Origin: an uncultured bacterium
GTDB taxonomy: Bacteria; Bacillota; Negativicutes; Veillonellales; Veillonellaceae
Assembly: GCA_905214495.1 (NCBI GenBank)
Contig: CAJMLW010000008.1
Location: 1-64,000, forward strand
DNA length: 64,000 nucleotides
Direction: 5' to 3'
Shown here: positions 1 to 9,064 of the stretch, in pieces
Layout of the letters: each line of letters begins with the position of its first letter
Numbering within the stretch: the stretch's first letter is position 1
Translations under genes and position numbers: made by a program
The notes under the pieces: generated by a model
Told to the model about the DNA's origin: nothing
What the model saw: only the letters and a program-made list of their open reading frames with translations
The model's database searches: none

Positions 1-91
1 GTCACCCAAAATTAGGCACAGTACCGAAGTCCACTGACGTGCATATTTTTCATACTTAGTAATTTTAACAAAAAAATATTCTAAAAGCAAG

Positions 92-130
92 TAAAGAGTC
101 AGTAATTACAAAAGAATTACTGACTCTTTA
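92..130 (-). terminator. Intrinsic terminator after rpe
   Basis: A perfect 16-bp inverted repeat (arms 92-107 and 115-130) with a 7-nt loop lies 65 nt past the rpe stop. On the minus strand it is followed by a T-rich tract. It probably ends the long priA-to-rpe transcript. Positions 1-91 to its left hold no supportable gene. Confidence 0.75.
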
Positions 131-194
131 TATCATAGCATATATCTACAATAAAAGACTTATGATTTTTACTCGAATCTAGATATATTTTATA

Positions 195-845
195 TTAGTT
201 ATTACGTATTGCTTCGATCATCTTCGCTCTATCAGGAGCCCCAAATACAGCAGATCCAGCAACTAACATGGTAGCACCTGCATCCTTAATTGGTATGCAA
301 GTAATATCGTTAATACCACCATCAACCTCTATAACAGCATCATTATTACCAGCCGAATCCAATAAAAGTTTCGCTTGTTTTACTTTTTCTACAGCCCGTG
401 GAATAAAGGATTGTCCTCCAAATCCTGGATTGACGGACATGATTAAAATCATATCCAAGTCTCCGGCCACATCTTCTAACATCGAAACTGGTGTCCCTGG
501 GTTAAGCGCAACCCCTGCTTTCATACCAGCGGATTTAATCTGCTGTATCAATCGGTGCATATGAGGAACTGTTTCTTGATGAAAGGTAAAGTACTCAACA
601 CCAATTTTTGCATATTCTTCAACATAATCAGCCGGATTAGTGACCATCAAATGTACATCAAAAGGCAATGCAGTATGTAGGCGGATAGCTTTTACAATAG
701 GTGCACCAAATGTAAGATTAGGCACGAAATGTCCATCCATAACATCGATATGAAGATAATCAGCACCAGCAAGTTCAACACTTTTAATTTCATCACGCAA
801 TATTGAAAAATCTGCGGATAACATAGATGGAGCTATTTTAATCAT
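195..845 (-). CDS. rpe: Ribulose-phosphate 3-epimerase
   Basis: Interconverts D-ribulose 5-phosphate and D-xylulose 5-phosphate in the cytosolic pentose phosphate pathway. The 216-aa protein is normal length for this TIM-barrel family. Visible motifs are SMLSAD near the N-terminus, the metal and catalytic segment HIDVMDGHF (about 32-40), HLMV with the conserved His near 65, and EVDGG near 170 with the second catalytic Asp. An in-frame extension upstream exists but overlaps rsgA; the ATG at 845 has an AGAGG Shine-Dalgarno (SD) and starts one base after the rsgA stop, so the two are translationally coupled. Last gene of the pknB-rsgA-rpe cluster. Confidence 0.96.
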   Translation of the reverse strand: MIKIAPSMLSADFSILRDEIKSVELAGADYLHIDVMDGHFVPNLTFGAPIVKAIRLHTALPFDVHLMVTNPADYVEEYAKIGVEYFTFHQETVPHMHRLIQQIKSAGMKAGVALNPGTPVSMLEDVAGDLDMILIMSVNPGFGGQSFIPRAVEKVKQAKLLLDSAGNNDAVIEVDGGINDITCIPIKDAGATMLVAGSAVFGAPDRAKMIEAIRNN

Positions 846-846
846 T

Positions 847-1710
847 TTAAAACCTCTTTCTTTGGTTTTGTATATCTTTTCGAATATTCGCGTACGCATC
901 ATAGCGACTTTCAAAAATTTTATGATTTGCCAAAGCCTCCTTGATACCACAAATCGGTTCATGCTCATGATAACAAGGATTAAATTTACAAGCTTCAACA
1001 TAATCAGAAAATTCAGGGAATAGTGTAGGTAATCGTTCTAATGTAATATCAGTAAATTCAATAGAACTAAAGCCAGGTGTATCCATGATAAATGAATCAG
1101 CATTTAAACTAAACAATGAGGCATGACGTGTTGTATGCTTCCCACGTTTAATCTTATCGCTTATCTCACCCGTCTGGAATGCAAATTTTTCATCCACTGC
1201 ATTTAATAGGCTACTTTTACCAACACCGGAAGGTCCTGCAAAAGCAGTAACCTTGTGTTGCAAATGATTACGTAATTCATCAATACCGATATGATTTATG
1301 GCAGATGTAGTGATAACATGATATCCAATCGATTTGTACTTATCGATTAATACATCTGTCGATGCATCACCGACATCGTACTTATTTATGCACAAAATGA
1401 CCGGTATATCAGCATGTTCAATCATTACTAACATTTTATCGAGTAATAACTCATTAATGTCAGGATTATAAGAAGCAACAACAAGGATAACTTGGTCGAT
1501 ATTAGCGACAGCAGGACGTATCATTGAATTGTGACGTGGCAAGATAGTCTCAACGAATCCATCGTCTGAAAACTCTACACGATCACCTACAAGCAAACTA
1601 TATTTCGACTTTTTAATACGTCCCCGCACCTTACATTCATGAATGGTTCCAAATTCATCTTGAATATAAAAGTAACCATTCATATTTTTAATTACAATAC
1701 CTGTACTCAT
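847..1710 (-). CDS. rsgA: Ribosome small subunit-dependent GTPase RsgA
   Basis: Circularly permuted GTPase that acts late in 30S maturation and is activated by the small subunit. In order: N-terminal OB-fold (about 1-65), G4 motif NKYD (109-112), G1 P-loop GPSGVGKS (159-166), G3 DTPG (210-213), then a C-terminal zinc-binding segment with Cys241, Cys246, His248 and Cys254. G4 preceding G1 is the permutation that defines the family. 287 aa is typical. It lies between pknB and rpe with single-base spacing, an arrangement also seen in Bacillus-type prkC clusters, where Ser/Thr phosphorylation of RsgA has been described; that link is inferred here. Confidence 0.96.
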   Translation of the reverse strand: MSTGIVIKNMNGYFYIQDEFGTIHECKVRGRIKKSKYSLLVGDRVEFSDDGFVETILPRHNSMIRPAVANIDQVILVVASYNPDINELLLDKMLVMIEHADIPVILCINKYDVGDASTDVLIDKYKSIGYHVITTSAINHIGIDELRNHLQHKVTAFAGPSGVGKSSLLNAVDEKFAFQTGEISDKIKRGKHTTRHASLFSLNADSFIMDTPGFSSIEFTDITLERLPTLFPEFSDYVEACKFNPCYHEHEPICGIKEALANHKIFESRYDAYANIRKDIQNQRKRF

Positions 1711-1717
1711 ACGGCCT

Positions 1718-3643
1718 CTACAACGCAGTGTCTTGAACTAATGCACCATTTAGGTACACCTGTATTCGAACATTGCCAACACCAGATACATTTTTTACGA
1801 TACGGTCACCAGGTTTATTTGTATCATCGTATATAACGGAAGATCCATCATCATCCTTTACGACAATTTTGACTTCTTGATTTTTAGAACCAGACGGTAC
1901 AGTTATATCTACAGTCCCTTTCGTTCTATTAGAAGAGCTTTGCTTAGAGTCGTCTTTTTTAGAAGAATCTCCCTTTAATTCAGTAGCTAAGTTTAAGCTA
2001 CTACCTTCAGAAACCTCTTCACCAGCTTTTATACTTTGTTCTGTAACAATTGATTTATCATCTACTGAACCAGCAATCTGATTAACACCAATATTGTTAG
2101 AGCTCAATACTTGGCGAGCATCTTTCAAGGTCATACCAACGAGATCTGGCATTTTAACCTTCTTAGCTTGGGCTTTATTTACAACTAGATCAACAGTAGT
2201 GCCTTTGGATACCTTGGAATCACCAGAAGGACTTTGTGCAACTATAACATTATCAGGTTTTCCTTCAACAGATCCTTGTGTGATTTTACCCACAACTAAG
2301 CCTAAATCTTTAAGACGTTGACGTGCTTGATCTACAGTCAAACCAGAAAGATCAGGAACTGTAATATCACCAACACCTTTAGATACGACTAAATGTATAG
2401 TACGCTGTTCCTTAACTTTTTCCCCAGCACCAGGGCTTTGAGAAATAACTTGTCCTGCTGGAACATCTGTATTAGTTACCTCACTTGTGGATACGCGTAA
2501 GTGTTTATCTTCCAAAATATTTTTGGCCACTGAGACTTGTTTGCCTACTACATTTGGTACATCAACAGTGGTATTACTCCAAAAATTACCATAACTCAAG
2601 AATGCACCTAAAAATGCAATCAAGAAAATAACGGCAGCACCAAGAACTATATATTTTTGTGGTATAGATGCAATCTTACTAAGCATAGATTTCTTTTTTT
2701 TCTCATTAGGCGTAGAATCATCGATATCACTGAAATCATCTAATGTATCTGGATCTACAGCCGGAATCATTTGTGTCGCAAAATCGTATGGTTCATGACG
2801 TTGTGTTTTTCCCATCGTAAAGCCTTGAGATAGACGTAAGTCCCCCATCATTTCAGATATGGAATCAAATCGATCAACAGGATTTTTAGCTAATGCTTTC
2901 ATCACAACCGCTTCTAACAATGGCGGTATCGAAGGATTATATCTTGTAGGTGGAATGACCTTTTCTCGTACATGTTTTAATGCTACTGCAATTGGTGTTT
3001 CCCCTTCAAAAGGAACCTTGCCAGTTAACATTTCATATAAAACGACACCTAAGGAATAAATATCTGTATTTCCATCTACAGGTTTTCCACTAGCTTGTTC
3101 CGGTGAAAGATAATGAGCAGACCCCATTATAGAATTTGTGTACATAACAGTGTTAGTAGTATTCATAGCACGAGCAATACCAAAATCAGTCACCTTTACA
3201 CGGCCTGTATTTGTAATAATTACATTATGTGGTTTGATATCGCAATGAACAATTCCCATTGCATGAGCATGTTCTAAGCCCTCACCGATAGCAATAGTAA
3301 TCTTAACTGCTTCATCAATGGATAATCGATGATGACGAGTAATATATTCTTTAAGTGTTTCTCCGTCTACATATTCCATAATGATATAATGCATGCCTTG
3401 ATCATAGCCTACATCATACATATTCACGATATTAGGATGATTTAACTTGCCTGCAGCCTGCGCTTCTCGTTTAAATCGACTTACAAATTCATCGTCACTA
3501 GCAAAGTTTGAATGTAAAATTTTTATGGCTACTGGACGGCCTAATAAAGTATCTTCACCTTTATATACGTCGGCCATTCCGCCAACACCAATCTTGGTCA
3601 GGATACGATAGCGATTATCCAGCAATGTATCTTTAATCTTCAT
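1718..3643 (-). CDS. pknB: Membrane Ser/Thr protein kinase with three PASTA domains
   Basis: Eukaryotic-type kinase that senses cell-wall material through extracellular PASTA repeats and phosphorylates cytosolic division, wall and translation proteins. Kinase domain about 10-270: glycine loop GVGGMADV (19-26), Lys41, Glu60, catalytic loop HCDIKPHN (133-140), DFG (153-155), SPEQ near 180. A charged linker leads to one transmembrane helix (about 331-350), then three PASTA repeats (about 358-425, 427-494, 496-560) and a Ser/Lys-rich tail followed by a short beta-rich C-terminal segment. The usual HRD of the catalytic loop reads HCD, so it is formally a non-RD kinase. The cognate phosphatase stp lies 26 bp upstream in the same operon. 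Confidence 0.96.
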   Translation of the reverse strand: MKIKDTLLDNRYRILTKIGVGGMADVYKGEDTLLGRPVAIKILHSNFASDDEFVSRFKREAQAAGKLNHPNIVNMYDVGYDQGMHYIIMEYVDGETLKEYITRHHRLSIDEAVKITIAIGEGLEHAHAMGIVHCDIKPHNVIITNTGRVKVTDFGIARAMNTTNTVMYTNSIMGSAHYLSPEQASGKPVDGNTDIYSLGVVLYEMLTGKVPFEGETPIAVALKHVREKVIPPTRYNPSIPPLLEAVVMKALAKNPVDRFDSISEMMGDLRLSQGFTMGKTQRHEPYDFATQMIPAVDPDTLDDFSDIDDSTPNEKKKKSMLSKIASIPQKYIVLGAAVIFLIAFLGAFLSYGNFWSNTTVDVPNVVGKQVSVAKNILEDKHLRVSTSEVTNTDVPAGQVISQSPGAGEKVKEQRTIHLVVSKGVGDITVPDLSGLTVDQARQRLKDLGLVVGKITQGSVEGKPDNVIVAQSPSGDSKVSKGTTVDLVVNKAQAKKVKMPDLVGMTLKDARQVLSSNNIGVNQIAGSVDDKSIVTEQSIKAGEEVSEGSSLNLATELKGDSSKKDDSKQSSSNRTKGTVDITVPSGSKNQEVKIVVKDDDGSSVIYDDTNKPGDRIVKNVSGVGNVRIQVYLNGALVQDTAL

Positions 3644-3669
3644 AATATTTATAACTCTCCATATCTAGA

Positions 3670-4371
3670 TTAGATAGTTCCTACTATAATGGTAACATTA
3701 TCACCGGCACCAGCATCATATACATCAGCAATCAATGTATTTAATACCTCTGTATTATCATCAATATTATGTAATACTTCTCGTATTCTTTCATCGCTAA
3801 TATACCCAGATAATCCATCTGTACATAATAGAATTCGATCACCGGATTTTACAGGTAGTGTACCACTATCGACATGTAAATCTTCTTCAACACCGACGGC
3901 TCTAGTTAATAAATTACGTTGAGGGTGTACAATCATCTCTTCTTTTGTAATTTCACCAGCATCTAATAACTGTTGAACCATAGAGTGATCCGTGGTAATT
4001 TGCGTCAATTCATCATTTCTATAAATATAGAGTCTACTGTCGCCGACACTGGCCCAAAGTAGATTATCATCTACCTTAGCAACCACAACAGCAGTAGTTC
4101 CCATTCCACTAAGCCGTTCCTCTCGTGCCACACGATTAACTATGCGTGTATTCGCATGTAATATAGCATCAACTAAGGACGTTTCATTAATGGTAGGAGT
4201 AGATTGTAAATATTCTTTTATTTCATCAACAGCATAGGTGCTGGCGATTTCTCCGCCTCTATAGCCTCCCATGCCGTCAGTAACAGCACAAATATTATCA
4301 CTAATAAAAAAGCGATCTTCATTCTGTTTTCTGACTAATCCAATTTTACTTAAACCTACGATATTATTCAT
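3670..4371 (-). CDS. stp: PP2C-family Ser/Thr protein phosphatase
   Basis: Mn-dependent phosphatase that reverses phosphorylation by the adjacent PASTA kinase. The 233-aa protein is the minimal bacterial PP2C length. Metal-binding motifs are in the right order: NEDR near 17-20, TDGMGG (31-36, with Asp32), SVGDSR near 109-114, CTDGLSG around Asp185, and GAGDNVT with Asp224. No membrane segment. Its start overlaps the end of rlmN by 8 bp, so translation is coupled. Confidence 0.96.
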   Translation of the reverse strand: MNNIVGLSKIGLVRKQNEDRFFISDNICAVTDGMGGYRGGEIASTYAVDEIKEYLQSTPTINETSLVDAILHANTRIVNRVAREERLSGMGTTAVVVAKVDDNLLWASVGDSRLYIYRNDELTQITTDHSMVQQLLDAGEITKEEMIVHPQRNLLTRAVGVEEDLHVDSGTLPVKSGDRILLCTDGLSGYISDERIREVLHNIDDNTEVLNTLIADVYDAGAGDNVTIIVGTI

Positions 4372-5410
4372 GAATCTCCTCTTTCCGACCGTGGGCTACT
4401 TTTAATTGTCCACATGCGGCTTGAATAGCATCGCCCATTTCTTTACGAATTGTAACAGAAACACCATAAGAAGCGACAATATCCTTAAATATGTTCATAT
4501 GTTTACTAGAAGGTTTATACAAATTAATATGTTCATTTCCATTTACAGGAATAAGATTAACGTGACAATTAGGAAATGCTTTGCCAATTCTTCCTAATTC
4601 ATGAGCTTCCTCTAAGGATGCATTAATTGAATCTATTAAAATATATTCAAATGTTATACGTCTCTGTGTTTTTTCATAATAATATTTTACAGCATCTAAA
4701 ACCTCGTCTAATTTGTATCGAGATCCAACAGGCATAATCTTACGACGTGTTTCATCTGTTGTAGCATGTAAAGATAACGCTAATGTAATCGGAAGATCCT
4801 CATCTGCCAATTTATAAATATTAGGAACCCAACCACAAGTAGAAATAGTCATTTTTCTATAACTAATATCAAATGTCATAGAGTCGTGAATAAGTTTTAA
4901 CGCTTGCAATACATTGTCATAATTTTGTAATGGCTCACCAGCGCCCATGACAACTAAAGAGTGAATATCTTCTTGTTTTAAGGCACTAAAGAGAACAACT
5001 TGACCTACAATTTCAGGAACCGATAAGTCTCTAAATAATCCCCCCTGTGTAGATGCACAAAAAACACAGCCCATAGCGCATCCAACTTGGGATGAAACAC
5101 ATACAGAATTACCATAATGTTGCTCCATTAGAACAGCTTCAATTCTGCTATGATCAGCAAGTTCCAATAATAATTTCTGTGTTTTCCCATCGGGTGATAC
5201 GGATTGAGTAATCACTTTAGGAATCGATACTATACAATTAGAATCCAACCAATCTCTCAAGGTCTTAGGGAATTGTGTCATATCTTGAAATACAAAAATA
5301 TGGCGATGATATATATAATCAATCAATTGTTTTGCACGAAATTTTTGGATTTTATGTTCCTCAAATAACGCTTGCAATTCAACTAACGATTTACCCAACA
5401 ATTCAATCAT
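4364..5410 (-). CDS. rlmN: Dual-specificity 23S rRNA/tRNA adenine-C2 methyltransferase RlmN
   Basis: Radical-SAM methyltransferase that makes 2-methyladenosine at A2503 of 23S rRNA and A37 of some tRNAs. The [4Fe-4S]-binding CxxxCxxC is CAMGCVFC (Cys111, 115, 118 from the chosen start). GAGEP and a conserved ACGQL with the second catalytic Cys near the C-terminus are also present. An ATG four codons earlier (5422) is possible but has no SD, whereas ATG at 5410 follows GGGAG at good spacing; this start gives 348 aa. Flanked by rsmB and stp in the common Firmicute order. Confidence 0.95.
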   Translation of the reverse strand: MIELLGKSLVELQALFEEHKIQKFRAKQLIDYIYHRHIFVFQDMTQFPKTLRDWLDSNCIVSIPKVITQSVSPDGKTQKLLLELADHSRIEAVLMEQHYGNSVCVSSQVGCAMGCVFCASTQGGLFRDLSVPEIVGQVVLFSALKQEDIHSLVVMGAGEPLQNYDNVLQALKLIHDSMTFDISYRKMTISTCGWVPNIYKLADEDLPITLALSLHATTDETRRKIMPVGSRYKLDEVLDAVKYYYEKTQRRITFEYILIDSINASLEEAHELGRIGKAFPNCHVNLIPVNGNEHINLYKPSSKHMNIFKDIVASYGVSVTIRKEMGDAIQAACGQLKVAHGRKEEIHE

Positions 5411-5440
5411 GAGTGCTCCCATTCAAAGCTAACAACTTAG

Positions 5441-6799
5441 TTAAGAAATACGTTGCATTTTTACCATAAAGAAACCATCCATATCATCTATTGGTGGATA
5501 TGTTGTAATCATACCACTATTTGACTTAAGTGGGAAATCATCCGCCACAGGAATAATAGAAAACTCCTTATGTTTCTGTAAAAATGATTCAACCACCCCT
5601 TCATTTTCCTTGTAATTTAATGTACAAGTGGAATATATTAAATATCCATTTTCCTTAACAGTCATAGCAGCACGTTCTAAAATCGCTAACTGTAAAGATG
5701 GTAATTCTGAAAGTATAGATTCTTGTTTACGCCAACGCATATCTAGTTTCTTTTGAAGTATGCCTAACCCAGAGCAAGGGGCATCTACGAGGACTCGATC
5801 AAAATACGAATTCCATGAATTTGGTAATTTTGTGGCATCCTGTACTTTTGTATGCACAATAGAAGCCCCTAATCGTTCAGCATTTAAATTCATCAGTTCA
5901 ATCTTATGTTCATGTATATCACAACTCATTAAAGAACCTACATTATTCATTAAAGTAGCCATATACATAGATTTACCACCTGGTGCAGCACAACAATCTA
6001 ATATACATTCGCCAGGTTGAGGATTGACAAGACGTGCTACTAGCATAGATGCCTTATCCATAAATGTAATATAGCCATTTATAACGGCTTCGGATTTTTC
6101 AAGACTACCACGATGACTATTAATATAAATAATATCATCATAATTAGTATCTTGTGTAACATCCCATCCTTGTTCATTTAACAACGTTAAACATTGTGGA
6201 ATATCAATAAGAATCGTGTTGATACGTGCAGTCAATTTAGGTTGTTCATTAAACCATGCACATAAATCCTCGGTTTTATCACGACCAAACTCACTTATCC
6301 ATAAATTGATAAGCCAAAGAGGAATATTGTAAATGAAAGAAATAGCTTCTATATCATTAGCTGCCAAATCTTCAATACCAATACTATCTTGTTCTCGTAT
6401 AACAGATCTCAATATGGCATTTACAAAGCCAGATAAACCTCGTGTTAATTTCTTCGCTAATTTAACTGATTCATTAACCGCCGCACTTTCCGGTACCTTA
6501 TCCATATAAATAATCTGATAAATACCGAGTCGTAAAATTTCTACGACCATAGAGGACAATTTTTTTATAGGACGTTTGGCAAAATGTACGATAATAGCAT
6601 CTAAATAATTGCGTCTACGCACTACACCGTATACAAGTTCTGTAAAGAAGCGTCTGTCTAAGTCAGATAGATTATATTTTGAAATATAGTCCTGTAAAAC
6701 AATATTAGCATAGGCACCCTTACGATTGATATCAGATAATGCCTTCACAGCCAATAATCGTATATTCTGTTTTTGTCCGTTTTTAGCAATTTCGTTCAT
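5441..6799 (-). CDS. rsmB: 16S rRNA (cytosine-967-C5)-methyltransferase RsmB
   Basis: Adds m5C967 to 16S rRNA. N-terminal NusB-like RNA-binding domain (about 1-135), then a Rossmann methyltransferase domain with SAM motif CCAAPGGKS (about 269-277), DAPCSG near 340 and the catalytic-cysteine motif STCT near 392. 452 aa from the ATG at 6799, which has AAGGA five bases upstream; the TTG at 6814 lacks such a site. Its first 17 nt overlap the end of the DUF116 gene. Confidence 0.95.
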   Translation of the reverse strand: MNEIAKNGQKQNIRLLAVKALSDINRKGAYANIVLQDYISKYNLSDLDRRFFTELVYGVVRRRNYLDAIIVHFAKRPIKKLSSMVVEILRLGIYQIIYMDKVPESAAVNESVKLAKKLTRGLSGFVNAILRSVIREQDSIGIEDLAANDIEAISFIYNIPLWLINLWISEFGRDKTEDLCAWFNEQPKLTARINTILIDIPQCLTLLNEQGWDVTQDTNYDDIIYINSHRGSLEKSEAVINGYITFMDKASMLVARLVNPQPGECILDCCAAPGGKSMYMATLMNNVGSLMSCDIHEHKIELMNLNAERLGASIVHTKVQDATKLPNSWNSYFDRVLVDAPCSGLGILQKKLDMRWRKQESILSELPSLQLAILERAAMTVKENGYLIYSTCTLNYKENEGVVESFLQKHKEFSIIPVADDFPLKSNSGMITTYPPIDDMDGFFMVKMQRIS

Positions 6800-7577
6800 A
6801 GTTATCCTTATCAATCAGTAACTCTACAGCATCTTTTACCTTGTTAATATCAACAGTTGTATTACAACAAGGTCCATTAGGGCGTTCATTTAATACTCCG
6901 ATGACAGGAATAGGAAATACATCAGCCATACCACTAGCAAGATCTCGTTCACAAGCTATAGCAATAATAGCTTTAGGCTTTGCCTCTTTAACCTTCATAC
7001 GTGCCAATGTGCCACCAGTGACAACTATAAATTGACAACCATATTCCTTTGCGATTTTCAATAACCCTCCTACCTGACAGCGACCACATTGCTTACAGTT
7101 GTATACATCATGTGTCACCTTATGAATACAGGTGTTCTCTTGAAGACAATGAGGTGTTAATAGAAGGATACGTTCAGGAGGTACTTTATATAAATTCATA
7201 ACCACTAGATGATTAATTAAATCAATCATAGCTTGACGTAATTCATCTTTTTGTATGCCTATGAAAGCCTTTCCTAGCCCTAATGATAATGGGAAAAGTA
7301 AATAAATAAATCGATTAGCTATTCGTAAAACTATAGGATGAATATATCTAAAACCTAGAGAAGCAATAGCTAGAACAAACCAAAGTACCCAAATACCTAA
7401 TATTAAGAGTCCACCTATACTTTCACTAATAAAAGCTAAGTTGTATGATATTCTTTCTAATCCTGGCCAAACTATATACATTGAAAAGCCGATGATTATT
7501 GAAATGAATAAACAAGATAGAGCAGATAATTTTAAATATAAAGGGTATCTTTTGTAAGATATATTACACTTCGTCAA
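6783..7577 (-). CDS. DUF116 membrane protein of unknown function
   Basis: Two to three hydrophobic segments occupy roughly the first 100 residues, followed by a cytosolic domain of the DUF116 family. The family signature is a run of cysteines: an HCLQ...C segment, then CKQCGRCQVGG, and a later GPCCNTT, which look able to bind metal or an Fe-S cluster. No biochemical role is established. The start is inferred: there is no ATG after fmt, but a TTG at 7577, 14 nt inside the fmt end, is preceded by AAAGGTGG at 8 nt and gives 264 aa. Coupling to fmt and rsmB suggests a translation-linked role, which is only context. Confidence 0.8.
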   Translation of the reverse strand: MTKCNISYKRYPLYLKLSALSCLFISIIIGFSMYIVWPGLERISYNLAFISESIGGLLILGIWVLWFVLAIASLGFRYIHPIVLRIANRFIYLLFPLSLGLGKAFIGIQKDELRQAMIDLINHLVVMNLYKVPPERILLLTPHCLQENTCIHKVTHDVYNCKQCGRCQVGGLLKIAKEYGCQFIVVTGGTLARMKVKEAKPKAIIAIACERDLASGMADVFPIPVIGVLNERPNGPCCNTTVDINKVKDAVELLIDKDNYERNC

Positions 7578-8571
7578 ATGCAATACCACCTTTAATTTGG
7601 TGACCATTAATAAAATCTTGGGCACTAATACGCTTTTTATTTTCTGGTTGTACCTCTGTAAGGAGAATAAAACCTTGATCACCAGTCGACACAACAAGTT
7701 CCTTTGCTGTATGAACTATAGTTCCAGGAGGTGCAAATTCTACAAGAATCTCATTGTTATTTACAAAAATTGTGGCCATCTTATTGTTTACAGATGTAAT
7801 CTCAACCATTTGAGCAGACCAAATCTTTAACCGTTTTCCCTGCAAGAAAGAATAACAACCAGGTGATGGATTTAAAGCACGAATTAAATTGACAATTTTA
7901 TGTGCTGGCTGATGCCAATCAATGAGTCCCATTTCTTTAGTAATTTTAGAAGTATGGCTAGCTAAATTGTCATCTTGAGGATTTGCCTTAATGTCCCCTT
8001 TCACCCATTTATCTAAAACTGGGGAAATAGTACGTGCCCCTAATTCAGCAATACGTTCAAATAAAGTACCAGTTGTTTCATTTGGAAGTATATCAATTTC
8101 TGCAATGTCGATAATATCTCCTGTATCTAAACCATCATCCATATGCATAATGGTAACCCCTGTTTTTGTATCACCATTCAAAATAGCATAATGGATAGGT
8201 GCTGCCCCCCTATATTTTGGCAATATAGATGCATGGATATTAATACAACCATATTTAGGTAAACGAATAAGCCATGGTGGTAAAATCTTACCATAAGCAA
8301 TTACAACGATAACGTCTGGTGTAAGATCAATCAATTCCTTTTGAACAGCATCATCACGTAATGTTATAGGTTGATACACAGGTAAACCCAAAGATAACGC
8401 AGCTTCTTTAACAGGTGGCATTTGAATCTGTTTGCCACGTCCCTTTTGTTTATCGGGTTGGCAATATACACCTACTATAGAATGACCAGCCTCAACTAAT
8501 GCGCGTAATGTAGGAACAGAAAAATCTGGCGTGCCCATAAATACTATGCGTAATGGATTATTGTTAGACAA
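7564..8571 (-). CDS. fmt: Methionyl-tRNA formyltransferase
   Basis: Formylates Met-tRNAfMet from 10-formyl-THF for translation initiation. The protein shows MGTPDFSVP at the N-terminus, the folate-site motif HASILPKYRGAAP with the catalytic His, and DDGLDTGDI with the conserved Asp; the C-terminal tRNA-binding domain follows. The start is the TTG at 8571: it lies 8 nt inside def with GGAGG and AAGGA just upstream and gives 335 aa. The longer in-frame extension would run far into def. The def-fmt pairing is the standard bacterial arrangement. Confidence 0.95.
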   Translation of the reverse strand: MSNNNPLRIVFMGTPDFSVPTLRALVEAGHSIVGVYCQPDKQKGRGKQIQMPPVKEAALSLGLPVYQPITLRDDAVQKELIDLTPDVIVVIAYGKILPPWLIRLPKYGCINIHASILPKYRGAAPIHYAILNGDTKTGVTIMHMDDGLDTGDIIDIAEIDILPNETTGTLFERIAELGARTISPVLDKWVKGDIKANPQDDNLASHTSKITKEMGLIDWHQPAHKIVNLIRALNPSPGCYSFLQGKRLKIWSAQMVEITSVNNKMATIFVNNNEILVEFAPPGTIVHTAKELVVSTGDQGFILLTEVQPENKKRISAQDFINGHQIKGGIAFDEV

Positions 8572-9052
8572 TTTCCTTTTCCTCCGGATGATCTGCAATA
8601 CGACGTAAGTTTGTAGCTTTTTCAATAAACAAATGACCTTCTAAATGATCTATTTCATGTTGAAAAATTCTAGCCAAAAAACCTTCAGCTTTAATCATAA
8701 CTTTTTTATTATGTGGATCGATACCTTTTACGGTAACCTTTTCAAAACGTTCCACATCTCCAAAATAACCAGGTACACTTAAACAGCCTTCTAACCCAAT
8801 TTGACTTCCTTCACCATGAATAATTTCAGGGTTGATAAGCGCTATTAATCCACTACCAGCATGATCATCAACTACTATGATACGTTTGGATACATTAACC
8901 TGCGGTGCTGCCAATCCAACGCCTTCCGTTTTATACATTGTATCGGCCATATCTTCTATTAAAGCACGCATTTTCTTATTTACATGTTCTACGGGTTCTG
9001 CAACCTCTTTTAATACGGGATGTCCCGCTTTGACTACTTCAAGTACTGCCAT
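8564..9052 (-). CDS. def: Peptide deformylase
   Basis: Removes the N-formyl group from nascent proteins. All three family motifs are present: GVGLAAPQ (44-51), EGCLS (88-92, metal ligand Cys90) and HEIDH (132-136, two His ligands and the catalytic Glu). 162 aa is usual for type 1B enzymes. SD GAGGAG precedes the ATG. It follows priA after 12 bp and overlaps fmt by 8 bp. Confidence 0.97.
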   Translation of the reverse strand: MAVLEVVKAGHPVLKEVAEPVEHVNKKMRALIEDMADTMYKTEGVGLAAPQVNVSKRIIVVDDHAGSGLIALINPEIIHGEGSQIGLEGCLSVPGYFGDVERFEKVTVKGIDPHNKKVMIKAEGFLARIFQHEIDHLEGHLFIEKATNLRRIADHPEEKEIV

Positions 9053-9064
9053 ATACTCCTCTTA

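Noticed and set aside
1..105. Open minus-strand frame at the left edge
   Set aside because: It begins inside the rpe terminator stem, has no RBS or ATG with SD, and only about 30 codons are visible; I could not match it to a family.
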